In this document: positions 1-8,925 of the stretch, in pieces
Layout: every line of letters begins with the position of its first letter
Position numbering within the stretch: the stretch's first letter is position 1
Assembly (NCBI RefSeq): GCF_029675105.1
Contig: NZ_JAQQFV010000004.1
Coordinates: 372,001-436,000 of the forward strand
Origin: Nocardia anocheti
Lineage (GTDB): Bacteria; Actinomycetota; Actinomycetes; Mycobacteriales; Mycobacteriaceae
Length of the DNA: 64,000 nt
Reading direction: 5' to 3'
Made by a program: the position numbers and the translations under genes
The notes under the pieces: model-generated
What the model was told of the DNA's origin: nothing
The model's input: only the letters and a program-made list of their open reading frames with translations
The model's database searches: none

Positions 1-8
1 GGGCCCGG

Positions 9-671
9 TCATCGCACCGGCACCGGGGTCGCGAGGACGCCGTTGAGCAGGGCGCGCAGGGCCCAGCGGGCGCGGGTTCCGGCATCGTCGTCGAGCAGGT
101 GCTCGCGCAGCGCGACGATGGTCGGGAACCGTTCGGCGGGTAGCTCGGCGAGGCGGCGGGTGATCTCGCCCGCCGCGGCACCCTGCTCGTCCTCGCCCTG
201 GTCGGCCGCCTCGGCGGTGATGTGCAGGTGGATCAGATCGACCGCCCAGGCCGCGGTGGCCGGATCGAGTCCGCCCTCGCGCAGCAGGGCCAGCATCTGC
301 TCGATCACGCCGAGCGCGTGACCGGTGGTGGGCAGGCGCCCGAAGGCCACCAGGGCCAGCCCCTCGTGCCGACCGAGCGCCCCGATGGTGGCCTCGACCA
401 GGGCGGTGAGGCGATCGCGCCAGTCACCGTCGGCGGGCACGGGCACGGTGGACAGCACCTGGTCGAGCATGCCGGTCATCAGATCGTCGCGATTGGCGAC
501 GTAGACATAGAGCGACGCGGCGCCGGTGTCGAGTTCCTGGGCGACGCGGCGCATGGTGAGCGCGGCCAGACCGGCGGTGTCGAGGATGCGCAGACCGGCT
601 TCGATCACGACCTCGCGGCTCAGCGGTGCTTTAGCCGGACGGGCCCGGCGACTGACGGGTGCGGCATTCAT
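9..671 (-). CDS. TetR/AcrR family transcriptional regulator
   Basis: A 220-residue TetR-type repressor. The N-terminal helix-turn-helix lies at about residues 15-62 (motifs TMRRVAQEL and GAASLYVYV, typical of the recognition helix and helix 4 start). The remaining 150 residues are the variable, alpha-helical ligand-binding half, so the inducer cannot be predicted. I use the ATG at 671; an in-frame ATG at 683 would add four residues. It is divergent from the FHA gene, and the gap between them holds an imperfect 27-bp inverted repeat (695-721) suitable as its operator, so it may control itself, the FHA gene, or both. The stop lies 9 bases from the window edge, so downstream partners are unseen. 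The family call is secure; the role is unknown. Confidence 0.9.
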   Translation of the reverse strand: MNAAPVSRRARPAKAPLSREVVIEAGLRILDTAGLAALTMRRVAQELDTGAASLYVYVANRDDLMTGMLDQVLSTVPVPADGDWRDRLTALVEATIGALGRHEGLALVAFGRLPTTGHALGVIEQMLALLREGGLDPATAAWAVDLIHLHITAEAADQGEDEQGAAAGEITRRLAELPAERFPTIVALREHLLDDDAGTRARWALRALLNGVLATPVPVR

Positions 672-694
672 GCGCCCGATCATACGACGCGACC

Positions 695-721
695 GAACGG
701 CGTTTGGCACGAACGCTGTTC
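695..721. promoter_or_regulatory. Candidate TetR operator (imperfect palindrome)
   Basis: Two 10-base arms, GAACGGCGTT at 695-704 and AACGCTGTTC at 712-721, are inverted repeats with one mismatch and a 7-base centre. It lies between the divergent TetR and FHA genes, 24 bp upstream of the TetR start. Size and position fit a TetR dimer site; binding is inferred. Confidence 0.45.
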
Positions 722-796
722 GCGGATCGTTCAGCGGCCGCGCGGGCCGGTCGATCCACCTATGCTGGCTACAGCCAGTCCGACAAGGAGGCGTTG

Positions 797-2002
797 ATGC
801 ATGCGCATTCGTCCACCGTGGCCATCGTGCCGGGGACCGGGATCGTCGCCCGTTTCGGCGACGTCGTCCTCTATCTGGCCGGGGAGACCCCGTCCACCGA
901 TCGTCTGCTCGGCGCGGTCGAGACCGTCGCCCACAGCACCGCCGCGTCGGCACCCGGCGCCGCGCTCGCCCAGCGCCTGGCCGGGGTGGTCTTCGGCGGC
1001 GCCTCGGCACCGCCCCCGTTCGGCGTCCTCGCGCCCACCGGCGACGGCACCCTGATCCTGCTGCGCGGCGCGGTGATCGCGGAGATCTCCGGCGCCGAGG
1101 GCAATCGCCGCCTGGCCGGTGACCGCGCCTTCACCTGGGTCGACGAGATCATCCGCGAGCCCGTGCGCCGCATCGCCATCGGCGCGGAACTGGCGGACCC
1201 CACCAGCGCGAATCCGCGCACCGACCTGCGCGCGGGCATCGTCAACGGCAACGGCTTCGTCCTCACGCTGGGCCGCAAACGCAATCAGGCCCCGCGCCGG
1301 GTCGAGGCCGTCGACGAACCGGCCCCCACCGAGGCCACCGGCTTCCAGGCCCTGCGCGCCCCGTCCGCGCGGACGAACACCGGCGAGACTCCGCGCGGCG
1401 CCAGGCCCGCCACCGGCGAATCCCGACGCACGCCCGCCAGCGGGCCGACCACCAGCGACTCCCTGCCCGCCACCTCGGGTTTTCCGGCACCGGAACCCGG
1501 CAACGCCGACAGCGCGACGGTGAGCACCGGCGGACGCACCGGCACCGGCGAGGGCGTCACCGTGAGCACCGGCCAACGTAATTCCCCCGCGTCCGCGGCA
1601 CCGCTGGCCTGGTCCCAGGCCCTGCACACCGCCGAACGCGCCGAGCCGGTGGCCCTGAGCAAGACGACCAGTCCGCGCGGTGCGCTGGTCACCGAGGACG
1701 GTCTGAGTTATCCGCTGGATCGCCCGTATGTGCTGGGCCGCAATCCCTCGGGGGACGATTCGGTGCGCAGCGCCGCCGCCACCCCGATCCTGATCGAGCG
1801 CGACCGGCTCGTCTCGCGGGTCCATGCCTTCGTCGCCCCCGACCGTGGCAAGGTGTTCGTCCGCGAAGCCCCCGCGACCTCGGGCACCTTCTTCGCCGCC
1901 CCCGACAGCGAACGATGGTCCCGGGTGGGCACCCTCCCGATCGAGCTGCAACCGGGTTGGCGCCTGCGTATCAATGATTTTCTGCTGACCTATTGCGTCT
2001 GA
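797..2002 (+). CDS. FHA-domain protein with long low-complexity linker
   Basis: A 401-residue protein with no signal peptide. Residues 1-165 form an unrecognised alpha/beta-looking domain. Residues 175-290 are a Pro/Thr/Gly/Ser-rich, probably disordered linker. The last 95 residues resemble a forkhead-associated (phosphothreonine-binding) domain: YVLGRNPSGD corresponds to the beta3-beta4 Gly-Arg loop and DRLVSRVHA to the Ser-x-x-His motif. The canonical Asn-Gly-T motif near the end is replaced by ATSGTFF, so phosphopeptide binding may be altered. The start is set by AAGGAGG at 785-791, five bases before the ATG. FHA proteins in this order usually read Ser/Thr kinase signals; no kinase is in the window. 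It converges on the mIHF gene across a hairpin. Confidence 0.75.
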   Translation: MHAHSSTVAIVPGTGIVARFGDVVLYLAGETPSTDRLLGAVETVAHSTAASAPGAALAQRLAGVVFGGASAPPPFGVLAPTGDGTLILLRGAVIAEISGAEGNRRLAGDRAFTWVDEIIREPVRRIAIGAELADPTSANPRTDLRAGIVNGNGFVLTLGRKRNQAPRRVEAVDEPAPTEATGFQALRAPSARTNTGETPRGARPATGESRRTPASGPTTSDSLPATSGFPAPEPGNADSATVSTGGRTGTGEGVTVSTGQRNSPASAAPLAWSQALHTAERAEPVALSKTTSPRGALVTEDGLSYPLDRPYVLGRNPSGDDSVRSAAATPILIERDRLVSRVHAFVAPDRGKVFVREAPATSGTFFAAPDSERWSRVGTLPIELQPGWRLRINDFLLTYCV

Positions 2003-2018
2003 GGGTGACCGTCCCGAC

Positions 2019-2042
2019 GCCCGTGGGAGATGTGCCACGGGC
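2019..2042. terminator. Hairpin between convergent FHA and mIHF genes
   Basis: Perfect 8-bp arms GCCCGTGG (2019-2026) and CCACGGGC (2035-2042) with an 8-base loop, located between two convergent stop codons. There is no clear T-tract on either side, as is common in high-GC actinobacteria. Probably a shared bidirectional terminator. Confidence 0.5.
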
Positions 2043-2060
2043 GCCGGAGTACACCGGGGC

Positions 2061-2375
2061 TCAGGCCTCGAGAGCGTCGAGCAGCGCCGCGCGCTGCCGG
2101 GCGCCGAGGCCGCCGATACGGCGATCCTCGGGGATCTCGGCCTGATCCATCAGCTTGGCCGCCTTCACCGGGCCGACACCCGGCAGCGCCTTGATCACGG
2201 CAGCGACCTTGGTCTTCTTGACCAGGTCGTCGCTGTCGGCTTTCTTGAGCAGATCGGCGACGGTGACCTTGCCCTCCTTCACCTTGCCGATCAGTTCCGA
2301 GCGCGCCTTGCGCACGGCAGCCGCTTTGGCCAACGCCTCGGTGCGCTGTTCGGCGGTCATCGTAGGCAGTGCCAT
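2061..2375 (-). CDS. mihF: Integration host factor, actinobacterial type (mIHF)
   Basis: A 104-residue basic protein matching the actinobacterial mIHF family in length and sequence: an N-terminal helix rich in Lys/Arg (about residues 8-40), then the helix-two-turn-helix-like part with KALPGVGPVKAAKLM (about residues 65-79) and RRIGGLGARQRAALL. mIHF binds and bends duplex DNA, organises the nucleoid and supports phage integration. The start is fixed by GGAGGAG a few bases before the ATG at 2375. In mycobacteria mihF sits beside gmk; here it is alone, between an FHA gene and a membrane protein, so a second copy elsewhere in the genome is possible. Confidence 0.92.
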   Translation of the reverse strand: MALPTMTAEQRTEALAKAAAVRKARSELIGKVKEGKVTVADLLKKADSDDLVKKTKVAAVIKALPGVGPVKAAKLMDQAEIPEDRRIGGLGARQRAALLDALEA

Positions 2376-2837
2376 GTCTCCTCCGCTTCCACTCGTCACT
2401 CGAACATCTGATTGACGGACCGAGTAAACAGCACCAGCTCGGCAGCATCAGTCCGACACACCGCGAGGATACGCCGATGAGTTTTGCGGGTCGGGCCCGT
2501 CGTAATGGGTGAAGACCCTGGGAGACGGACCAAACGGACGAAAGGTGACGCGCGTAACACCTCGCCCACCTGGGACGACACACCAGCAGAAGCACTTCAC
2601 GGGATCAAGGTTCAACGGCGAACCACGGAGGATCAACGACGCTCCTCGACCCCGGGCGCGACCGGTCACCCCGGCCGTCACCGTATCCCCGGCGAGTGCT
2701 CGGACAGCTACACAGTTGTGCGCCACCGGTTTTCCGCCGGGCGCGGGTCGCGCGACACGGCCCGCGGATGTGTGCTCAGCGCCTCGATGCGCTAAGAATG
2801 ACGCGACCCGGCGAACCCTTTGCCTACTGGAGTTGCG
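2376..2837. other. 462-bp intergenic region, no supported gene
   Basis: Lies between the divergent mihF and the membrane-protein gene, so it must hold both promoters. Open frames exist on both strands but are rich in Arg/Pro/Thr and lack ribosome-binding sites, so I do not call them. I see no tRNA, repeat array or strong hairpin here. Confidence 0.5.
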
Positions 2838-3647
2838 ATGCCCGAGGAACACCCGCTCGACGACCAGGTCGTCGCCCTACCGGAACGGGTGGAACGGGCC
2901 AGACGCCGCATCGCCTACCAATCCGACCCGGCCCTGACCGACGCGCTGTCCGAGGACGAGTTGCGCGCCGAGCGCGAACTCGCCGAGAAGATCCGCACCT
3001 ACGAGCGCGATCAGCGCTGGAAGCAGATCAAGGCCGCCTCCACCCACGCCGACCGGCTGCGCGACACCAATGCCGAGCTCGAGCGCGCCGAGATGGCGGA
3101 TCTGATGCTGGCCCGCAAGGCCATCGCCGCGCAGCGTCGCGAGTCCGACCCGCGCGCCCGGCTGGCCTCGCTCTACCGGCATCGCACCTGGTCACTGCGG
3201 GCGCTGGCGGGCGTGGTGATCGCGGGCATGCTGTGGTCGGCGGTGAACGTGCAGCACAATATCGCCCCCGGCGGCCCCGGTGACCCGCTCTACTGGGCCA
3301 GCTTCGGCCTGGAGGCGATGATCAGCGTCTGCCTGATCATCATCATGGTCGGCACCACCCGCGTCTCCGAGTGGGGCGTGGTGGGCAACCGCAACCAGGT
3401 GCTCATCGCCGAACTGTTCCTGCTCACCCTCACCATCGCCCTCAACACCTATCCGCACTTCAGCGAGGGCAATCTCTACGACGCGGCCGTGCACGGCGTC
3501 GCCCCGGTGATGATCGGCGTGGCCCTGATGATCCACAACGCCGCCAGCGCCCGCTACAGCACCGCCATCGCCCGCGCCTCCGCCGAGATCCCCGCCGACG
3601 AGGCCGAGGATCTGCTCGCCGCGGCCCCCGCGTTCCGCGAGAACTGA
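2838..3647 (+). CDS. DUF2637-like polytopic membrane protein
   Basis: A 269-residue protein. Residues 1-115 are hydrophilic, highly charged and probably coiled-coil (many Arg/Glu/Ala heptads). Residues 118-245 contain about four membrane spans, starting at RALAGVVIAGMLWSAV and including YWASFGLEAMISVCLIIIM and VLIAELFLLTLTIAL. The span pattern and the SFGLEAMIS motif recall DUF2637/Spd-type proteins found on actinomycete plasmids and integrative elements, but chromosomal copies also occur. GGAG at 2829-2832 lies five bases before the ATG. No transfer genes are nearby, so a conjugation role is not supported here. It is followed by a strong hairpin shared with clpX. Confidence 0.6.
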   Translation: MPEEHPLDDQVVALPERVERARRRIAYQSDPALTDALSEDELRAERELAEKIRTYERDQRWKQIKAASTHADRLRDTNAELERAEMADLMLARKAIAAQRRESDPRARLASLYRHRTWSLRALAGVVIAGMLWSAVNVQHNIAPGGPGDPLYWASFGLEAMISVCLIIIMVGTTRVSEWGVVGNRNQVLIAELFLLTLTIALNTYPHFSEGNLYDAAVHGVAPVMIGVALMIHNAASARYSTAIARASAEIPADEAEDLLAAAPAFREN

Positions 3648-3659
3648 CGCTCACATAAA

Positions 3660-3701
3660 ACAGGGCTCGTGCCCGGCGAACCGCCGGAGCACGAGCCCTG
3701 T
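3660..3701. terminator. Bidirectional terminator between the DUF2637-like gene and clpX
   Basis: Thirteen-base perfect arms, ACAGGGCTCGTGC (3660-3672) and its complement (3689-3701), with a 16-base loop. They are flanked by an A-run on the left and T-rich sequence on the right, so they can end transcripts from both convergent genes. Confidence 0.85.
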
Positions 3702-3722
3702 TCGTCTGTTTCGGAGCGCGTC

Positions 3723-5003
<1,281 letters not shown>

Positions 5004-5119
5004 CTCGTAGGTCCCTACTTCCTTGTCCGAGTGCGACCGTCGTCCCCCGATTGGGCCAAAAAGTTCGTTTTCGGTGCCGTCAATCAGAGCAGTGGTCCCT
5101 GAGTCGACCGTACCTGCTG

Positions 5120-5147
5120 TGCGCGAATGAGGTCGACAACTCGCGCA
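5120..5147. repeat. Inverted repeat in the clpX promoter region
   Basis: Seven-base perfect arms, TGCGCGA (5120-5126) and TCGCGCA (5141-5147), separated by 14 bases, lie 117-144 bp upstream of clpX. A second, shorter inverted pair (CTCAC 5174-5178, GTGAG 5183-5187) follows. These could be operator half-sites for clpX; the regulator is unknown. Confidence 0.3.
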
Positions 5148-5207
5148 TGTTTCTGTTCGCTGTTGTGCGGGTTCTCACCATTGTGAGCCGACCCGCGGGA
5201 AAAAGGT

Positions 5208-5239
5208 GGGCCCGCCGCCCACATACGGCGACGGGCCCG
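5208..5239 (-). terminator. Intrinsic terminator of the clpP1-clpP2 operon
   Basis: Read on the minus strand, GGGCCCG and CGCC pair with GGCG and CGGGCCC around a short loop, and the hairpin is followed by ACC and five T residues. It starts a few bases after the clpP2 stop and separates clpP1P2 from clpX transcription. Confidence 0.85.
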
Positions 5240-5245
5240 GGCGTG

Positions 5246-5911
5246 TCACTTCTGCGAGCTGAGCTTCCGGTAGTCGAAGACCTGGTCCACGATGCCGTAG
5301 TCCTTGGCCTCTTCCGCGGTGAGGATCTTGTCGCGGTCGGTGTCCTTGCGGATCTGCTCCTCGGTCTTGCCGGTGTGGCGTGCGAGGGTCACCTCCATGA
5401 GGCGACGCATTCGCTCGATCTCGGCCGCGGCGATCTCGAGGTCGGACACCTGACCCTGCACCCCGCCCGAGGACGGCTGGTGGATCAGCACGCGGGCGTT
5501 GGGCAGCGCGGCGCGCTTACCCGGCGCACCGGCGGCCAGCAGCACCGCGGCGGCCGAGGCGGCCTGGCCGAGGCAGACGGTCACCACGTCGGGGCGCACG
5601 TACTGCATGGTGTCGTAGATCGCCATCAGCGCGGTGAACGAGCCACCGGGCGAGTTGATGTACATGGTGATGTCGCGGTCGGGGTCCTGGGACTCCAGCA
5701 CCAGCAGCTGCGCCATGATGTCGTTGGCCGAGACATCGTCGACCTGGTTGCCCAGGAAGATGATGCGCTCCTCGAACAGCTTGTTGTACGGGTCCGAGGT
5801 CTTGATACCGAACGACGTCTGCTCGGTGAACTGCGGCAGGATGTAGCGCGCCTGCGGGAGACCCGCAGCGGAGCCGCCGTGTCCGGCGCGCGGGTCGAAG
5901 AGGTTGGCCAT
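5246..5911 (-). CDS. clpP2: ATP-dependent Clp protease proteolytic subunit ClpP2
   Basis: A 222-residue serine peptidase subunit of the core ClpP1P2 tetradecamer. The catalytic triad is present: S119 in [12 protein letters not shown]144 in LIHQPSSGG and D194 in TDRDK. The oxyanion and strand motif INSPGGS is at 86-91. GGAG precedes the ATG at 5911; an upstream in-frame TTG at 5923 overlaps that ribosome-binding site and is unlikely. It lies 42 bp downstream of clpP1 in the same operon. In mycobacteria P1 and P2 form homoheptameric rings that must combine for activity. Confidence 0.98.
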   Translation of the reverse strand: MANLFDPRAGHGGSAAGLPQARYILPQFTEQTSFGIKTSDPYNKLFEERIIFLGNQVDDVSANDIMAQLLVLESQDPDRDITMYINSPGGSFTALMAIYDTMQYVRPDVVTVCLGQAASAAAVLLAAGAPGKRAALPNARVLIHQPSSGGVQGQVSDLEIAAAEIERMRRLMEVTLARHTGKTEEQIRKDTDRDKILTAEEAKDYGIVDQVFDYRKLSSQK

Positions 5912-5953
5912 CTTTATCTCCAAGCTTGTCTCGAGTGAGGGGGGACGGCGGCG

Positions 5954-6553
5954 TTACTTCGCCTGGTTCGCGTGGCTGACCACGTGGTCGATGAAGCCGT
6001 ACTCCAGGGCTTCCTTCGCGGTGAACCAGCGGTCGCGGTCCGCGTCCTCGGTGACCTGCTCGACGGACTTGCCGGTGTGCTGCGCCTGCAACGCGTTGAG
6101 CTCACGCTTGGTGTGCGCGAACTGCTCGGCCATGATGGCGATGTCGGCCGCCGAACCACCGATGCCCGCCGAGGGCTGGTGCATCATGATCCGGGTGTGC
6201 GGCAACGCGAAACGCTTGCCGGGGGTGCCCGCGGTCAGCAGGAACTGCCCCATCGAGGCGGCCAGACCCATGGCGACGGTCTTGATGTCGCACTCGGCGA
6301 ACTGCATGGTGTCGTAGATCGCCATACCCGCGGTGACCGAACCACCCGGGGAGTTGATGTACAGCGAGATGTCCTTGGTCGGATCCTCGGCATCGAGCAG
6401 CAGGATCTGCGCGCACAGCTTGTTCGCGATGTCGTCGTCGACCTGGGTGCCGAGGAAGATGATGCGCTCGCGCAGCAGCCGCTCGTACACCGAATCACTG
6501 AGGTTGAGACCAGCAGTAGCGGCTGTCATGACCCCTGCCTGGTTGATTGTCAC
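5954..6553 (-). CDS. clpP1: ATP-dependent Clp protease proteolytic subunit ClpP1
   Basis: The partner of ClpP2 in the essential Clp peptidase. Triad S100 ([11 protein letters not shown]), H125 (IMMHQPSAG) and D174 (ADRDRWF), numbered from the GTG at 6553; 199 residues. I choose this GTG because AGAAGGCAGG ends five bases before it. An ATG at 6529, eight codons in, has only a poorly spaced G-run and would give the N-terminus [14 protein letters not shown], closer to family length; either is possible. First gene of the operon with clpP2. A sequence TGCTAACGGCC (6581-6591), weakly like the ClgR box, lies just upstream. Confidence 0.97.
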   Translation of the reverse strand: MTINQAGVMTAATAGLNLSDSVYERLLRERIIFLGTQVDDDIANKLCAQILLLDAEDPTKDISLYINSPGGSVTAGMAIYDTMQFAECDIKTVAMGLAASMGQFLLTAGTPGKRFALPHTRIMMHQPSAGIGGSAADIAIMAEQFAHTKRELNALQAQHTGKSVEQVTEDADRDRWFTAKEALEYGFIDHVVSHANQAK

Positions 6554-6623
6554 GGATACCTGCCTTCTCTTCTCACCGATTGCTAACGGCCATACGGTTC
6601 GTCGTCTCAAACACTAACGAAGC

Positions 6624-6653
6624 AGGGCGGCACCGAACTCCCGGTACCGCCCT
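6624..6653. terminator. Terminator after trigger factor gene
   Basis: A 12-bp stem with one internal mismatch: GGGCGG plus ACCG at 6625-6635 pairs with CGGT plus CCGCCC at 6642-6652 around a 6-base loop. It lies between the tig stop (6713) and the clpP1 start, so it separates tig from the clpP operon. Confidence 0.7.
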
Positions 6654-6712
6654 TCTTCGCTCAGAGCGCAATCTCGCTACGCACGAGCGCAATCAAATCA
6701 CGCTTCACAGAC

Positions 6713-8077
6713 TTATTCGGCAGCCGCCTCGACGGCCTCGGCGGAATCGTCGGCGTCGCCGAACATCTCGGCGGTGTCGACGGTGTTGCCCTCGGAGTCG
6801 GTGACCTTCACCTGGGTCACCACACCGGCCAGCGCCTTGCCGCGGCGCACGTCGGCGAAGACCGCGCCGAGCTGGCCCGCCTGCTGCACCTGCTGGATGA
6901 ACTGCTCCGGCGACATGCCGTAGCGCTGGGCCTGGAACAGGATCCGCTCGGTCAGCTCCTGCTGACCGACCTGGGTGTTCTCGGCCTCGGCGATGGCGTC
7001 GAGCAGCAGCTGGGTCTTCACCGACTTCTCGGCGGCTTCCTGGGTGTCCTTGTCGAACTCCTCGCGGGAGGAGCCCTGCGCCTCGAGCGCCTCGGCCAGC
7101 TTGGCCTCGTCGTGGTCGAAGCCGTGCACGGCGTCGTGCAGCACCGCGTCGACCTCGGCCTTGACCACGGCCTCGGGCAGCGGCACCTCGACGGTCTCGA
7201 GCAGCTTCTCGAGTACCTTGTCGCGGATCTGACCGGCCTGCTCGACCTTCTTGACGCGCTCGACGCGACCCTTCAGGTCTTCCTCGAGCTCGCCGATGGT
7301 GTCGAATTCGCTGGCCAGCTGGGCGAACTCGTCGTCGGCCTCTGGCAGCTCGCGCTCCTTGACCGACTGCACGGTCACGGTGATGACGGCGTCCTTGCCC
7401 GCGTGCTCACCGGCGACCAGGGTCGAGGTGAACTCCTTGGACTCGCCCGCCTTCAGGCCGATGACGGCCTCGTCGAGACCCTCGATCAGCTGACCCGAAC
7501 CGACCTCGTGCGACAGGCCGGTCGTGGCCGCCTCGGGGACGTCTTCGCCGTCGACGGTGGCCGAGAGGTCGATCGAGACGAAGTCGCCGTCCTGCACGGC
7601 GCGCTCGACACCGGTGAGGGTGCCGAAGCGCTGACGCAGCGAGGTGAGCTGCTGCTCGATGTCGGCGTCTTCGATGGTGTAGGAATCGACACTCACCTCG
7701 ATGCCCGAGTAGTCGGGCAGGGTGATCTCGGGGCGCACGTCGACCTCGGCGGTGAACGCCAGCTCTTCGCCGTCCTCGATCTTGGTGATCTCGATCTCGG
7801 GCTGGCCGATGACCTTCACCTCGGCGGTCTGCACGGCCTCGGCGTAGCGGCCCGGCAGCGCGTCGTTGACGACCTGCTCGAGCACGGCGCCACGGCCGAC
7901 ACGGGTCTCGATCAGCTTGGCCGGGGCCTTGCCGGGACGGAAGCCGGGGATCTTGACCTGCTGGGCCAGCGCCTTGTACGCCTTGTCGAAGTCGGGCTTC
8001 AGCTCCTCGAAGGGCACCTCGACGTTGATCCGGACCCGGGTCGGGCTCAGCTGCTCGACGGTGCTCTTCACGGACAT
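6713..8077 (-). CDS. tig: Trigger factor, ribosome-associated chaperone
   Basis: A 454-residue peptidyl-prolyl isomerase and holdase that meets nascent chains at the ribosomal exit. It has an N-terminal ribosome-binding domain (residues 1-115) with the signature [11 protein letters not shown] at about 45-55; the Escherichia coli motif is GFRxGKxP. A central FKBP-like PPIase domain (about 160-245) is followed by a long helical C-terminal arm and an acidic tail ([19 protein letters not shown]), as in other actinobacteria. AAGGAGC immediately precedes the ATG at 8077. It lies upstream of clpP1P2 on the same strand, as in Mycobacterium and many bacteria, but with its own terminator. Confidence 0.97.
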   Translation of the reverse strand: MSVKSTVEQLSPTRVRINVEVPFEELKPDFDKAYKALAQQVKIPGFRPGKAPAKLIETRVGRGAVLEQVVNDALPGRYAEAVQTAEVKVIGQPEIEITKIEDGEELAFTAEVDVRPEITLPDYSGIEVSVDSYTIEDADIEQQLTSLRQRFGTLTGVERAVQDGDFVSIDLSATVDGEDVPEAATTGLSHEVGSGQLIEGLDEAVIGLKAGESKEFTSTLVAGEHAGKDAVITVTVQSVKERELPEADDEFAQLASEFDTIGELEEDLKGRVERVKKVEQAGQIRDKVLEKLLETVEVPLPEAVVKAEVDAVLHDAVHGFDHDEAKLAEALEAQGSSREEFDKDTQEAAEKSVKTQLLLDAIAEAENTQVGQQELTERILFQAQRYGMSPEQFIQQVQQAGQLGAVFADVRRGKALAGVVTQVKVTDSEGNTVDTAEMFGDADDSAEAVEAAAE

Positions 8078-8209
8078 GCTCCTTGGTTCGTAGTTCAGTG
8101 GTGTCCCCGCATGGACGTCGCGCCCGGAACCGGGAGCGGCGTACGCATCCCGACCAGGGTAGTTGACCGTCCTCGCGGCCGTGCAATCGGCGGTTGTTCG
8201 ACCGACGCG

Positions 8210-8758
8210 CTAGCGCCCGACCTGCACCGCGTCGGTGACGAAGACCAGCGTCTCGTTCGGCGGCACGCCGTTGCCGCCCGCGCCGTAGCCGAGGTCCGGC
8301 GGCACGATCAGCAGCCGCCGCGCGCCCTGCTGCACGCCGAGCAGACCCTGGTCCCAGCCCTCGATGACCTGGCCCGCGCCCAGCGTCAACTGGAACGGCT
8401 TGCCGCGCTGGAACGAGCTGTCGAGGGTCTGCTTGTCCGACCAGGTGACCAGCGCGTAGTTCATGGTCAGCGGCTGTCCGGCCGCCGCGCCCGCGCCGTT
8501 GCCGGGCACCAGGTCTTTGACGATCAGCGTCTTGGGCGGATCGCAGTCGTCGGGGATGGTGATCTGCGGGGCGTCGCCGTAGCCACCCTCGACCTTCACG
8601 TCCTCGGCCGTGCACTCACGGCCCTTGCTCTCCGTGCCGCCCGCGGTGACGCTGGTTCCCGCCGAGCCGGTCGACTCCGAGTCCGAGCCACAGGCCGCGG
8701 TGGTGACCGCGGCCGCCGCCACGAGTCCGATGCCGATGATCCTGCCGAGAGAATGCAT
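8210..8758 (-). CDS. Lipoprotein FKBP-type peptidyl-prolyl cis-trans isomerase
   Basis: A 182-residue exported prolyl isomerase. Residues 1-24 form a signal sequence ending in TTAAC, a lipobox-like site with lipidated Cys at about residue 24; the -3 Thr is unusual, so it could be a weak lipobox. A Ser/Gly/Thr spacer follows, then the FKBP domain (about 70-182) with DSSFQRGKPFQLTLG, VIEGWDQGLLG, RRLLIVPPDLGYG and NETLVFVTDAVQV. The start at ATG 8758 puts the positively charged n-region first; the frame is open further upstream to 8794. It probably assists folding of exported proteins outside the membrane. Confidence 0.9.
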   Translation of the reverse strand: MHSLGRIIGIGLVAAAAVTTAACGSDSESTGSAGTSVTAGGTESKGRECTAEDVKVEGGYGDAPQITIPDDCDPPKTLIVKDLVPGNGAGAAAGQPLTMNYALVTWSDKQTLDSSFQRGKPFQLTLGAGQVIEGWDQGLLGVQQGARRLLIVPPDLGYGAGGNGVPPNETLVFVTDAVQVGR

Positions 8759-8925
8759 GGCCCGCACAGTAATCGACCGCGCGTGCGGCGCCACGACCCG
8801 GCACGGCGGTAGGCTCGGTTCCGCGTATCTCCACCCGGGTGCCGCGCAGGGTCGCCGTCATCCGGCAGGTCCCCCGGCGGCGCGCACCGCGCTGCGGCAC
8901 AGCCGAGCGCGAGGAGAGTCCCGCG

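Noticed and set aside
2448..2852. 134-codon minus-strand frame in the mihF upstream region
   Set aside because: Low-complexity Arg/Pro/Gly content, no ribosome-binding site; more likely promoter DNA.
2838..3647. Conjugative-element gene (Spd) interpretation of the DUF2637-like protein
   Set aside because: No other transfer, replication or integrase genes are near it, and both flanks are ordinary chromosomal genes.
6581..6591. TGCTAACGGCC as a ClgR box before clpP1
   Set aside because: It matches the CGC-Y-N-A-N-R-GCG consensus I remember at 9 of 11 positions, but the outer bases are wrong on both sides; not called as a site.
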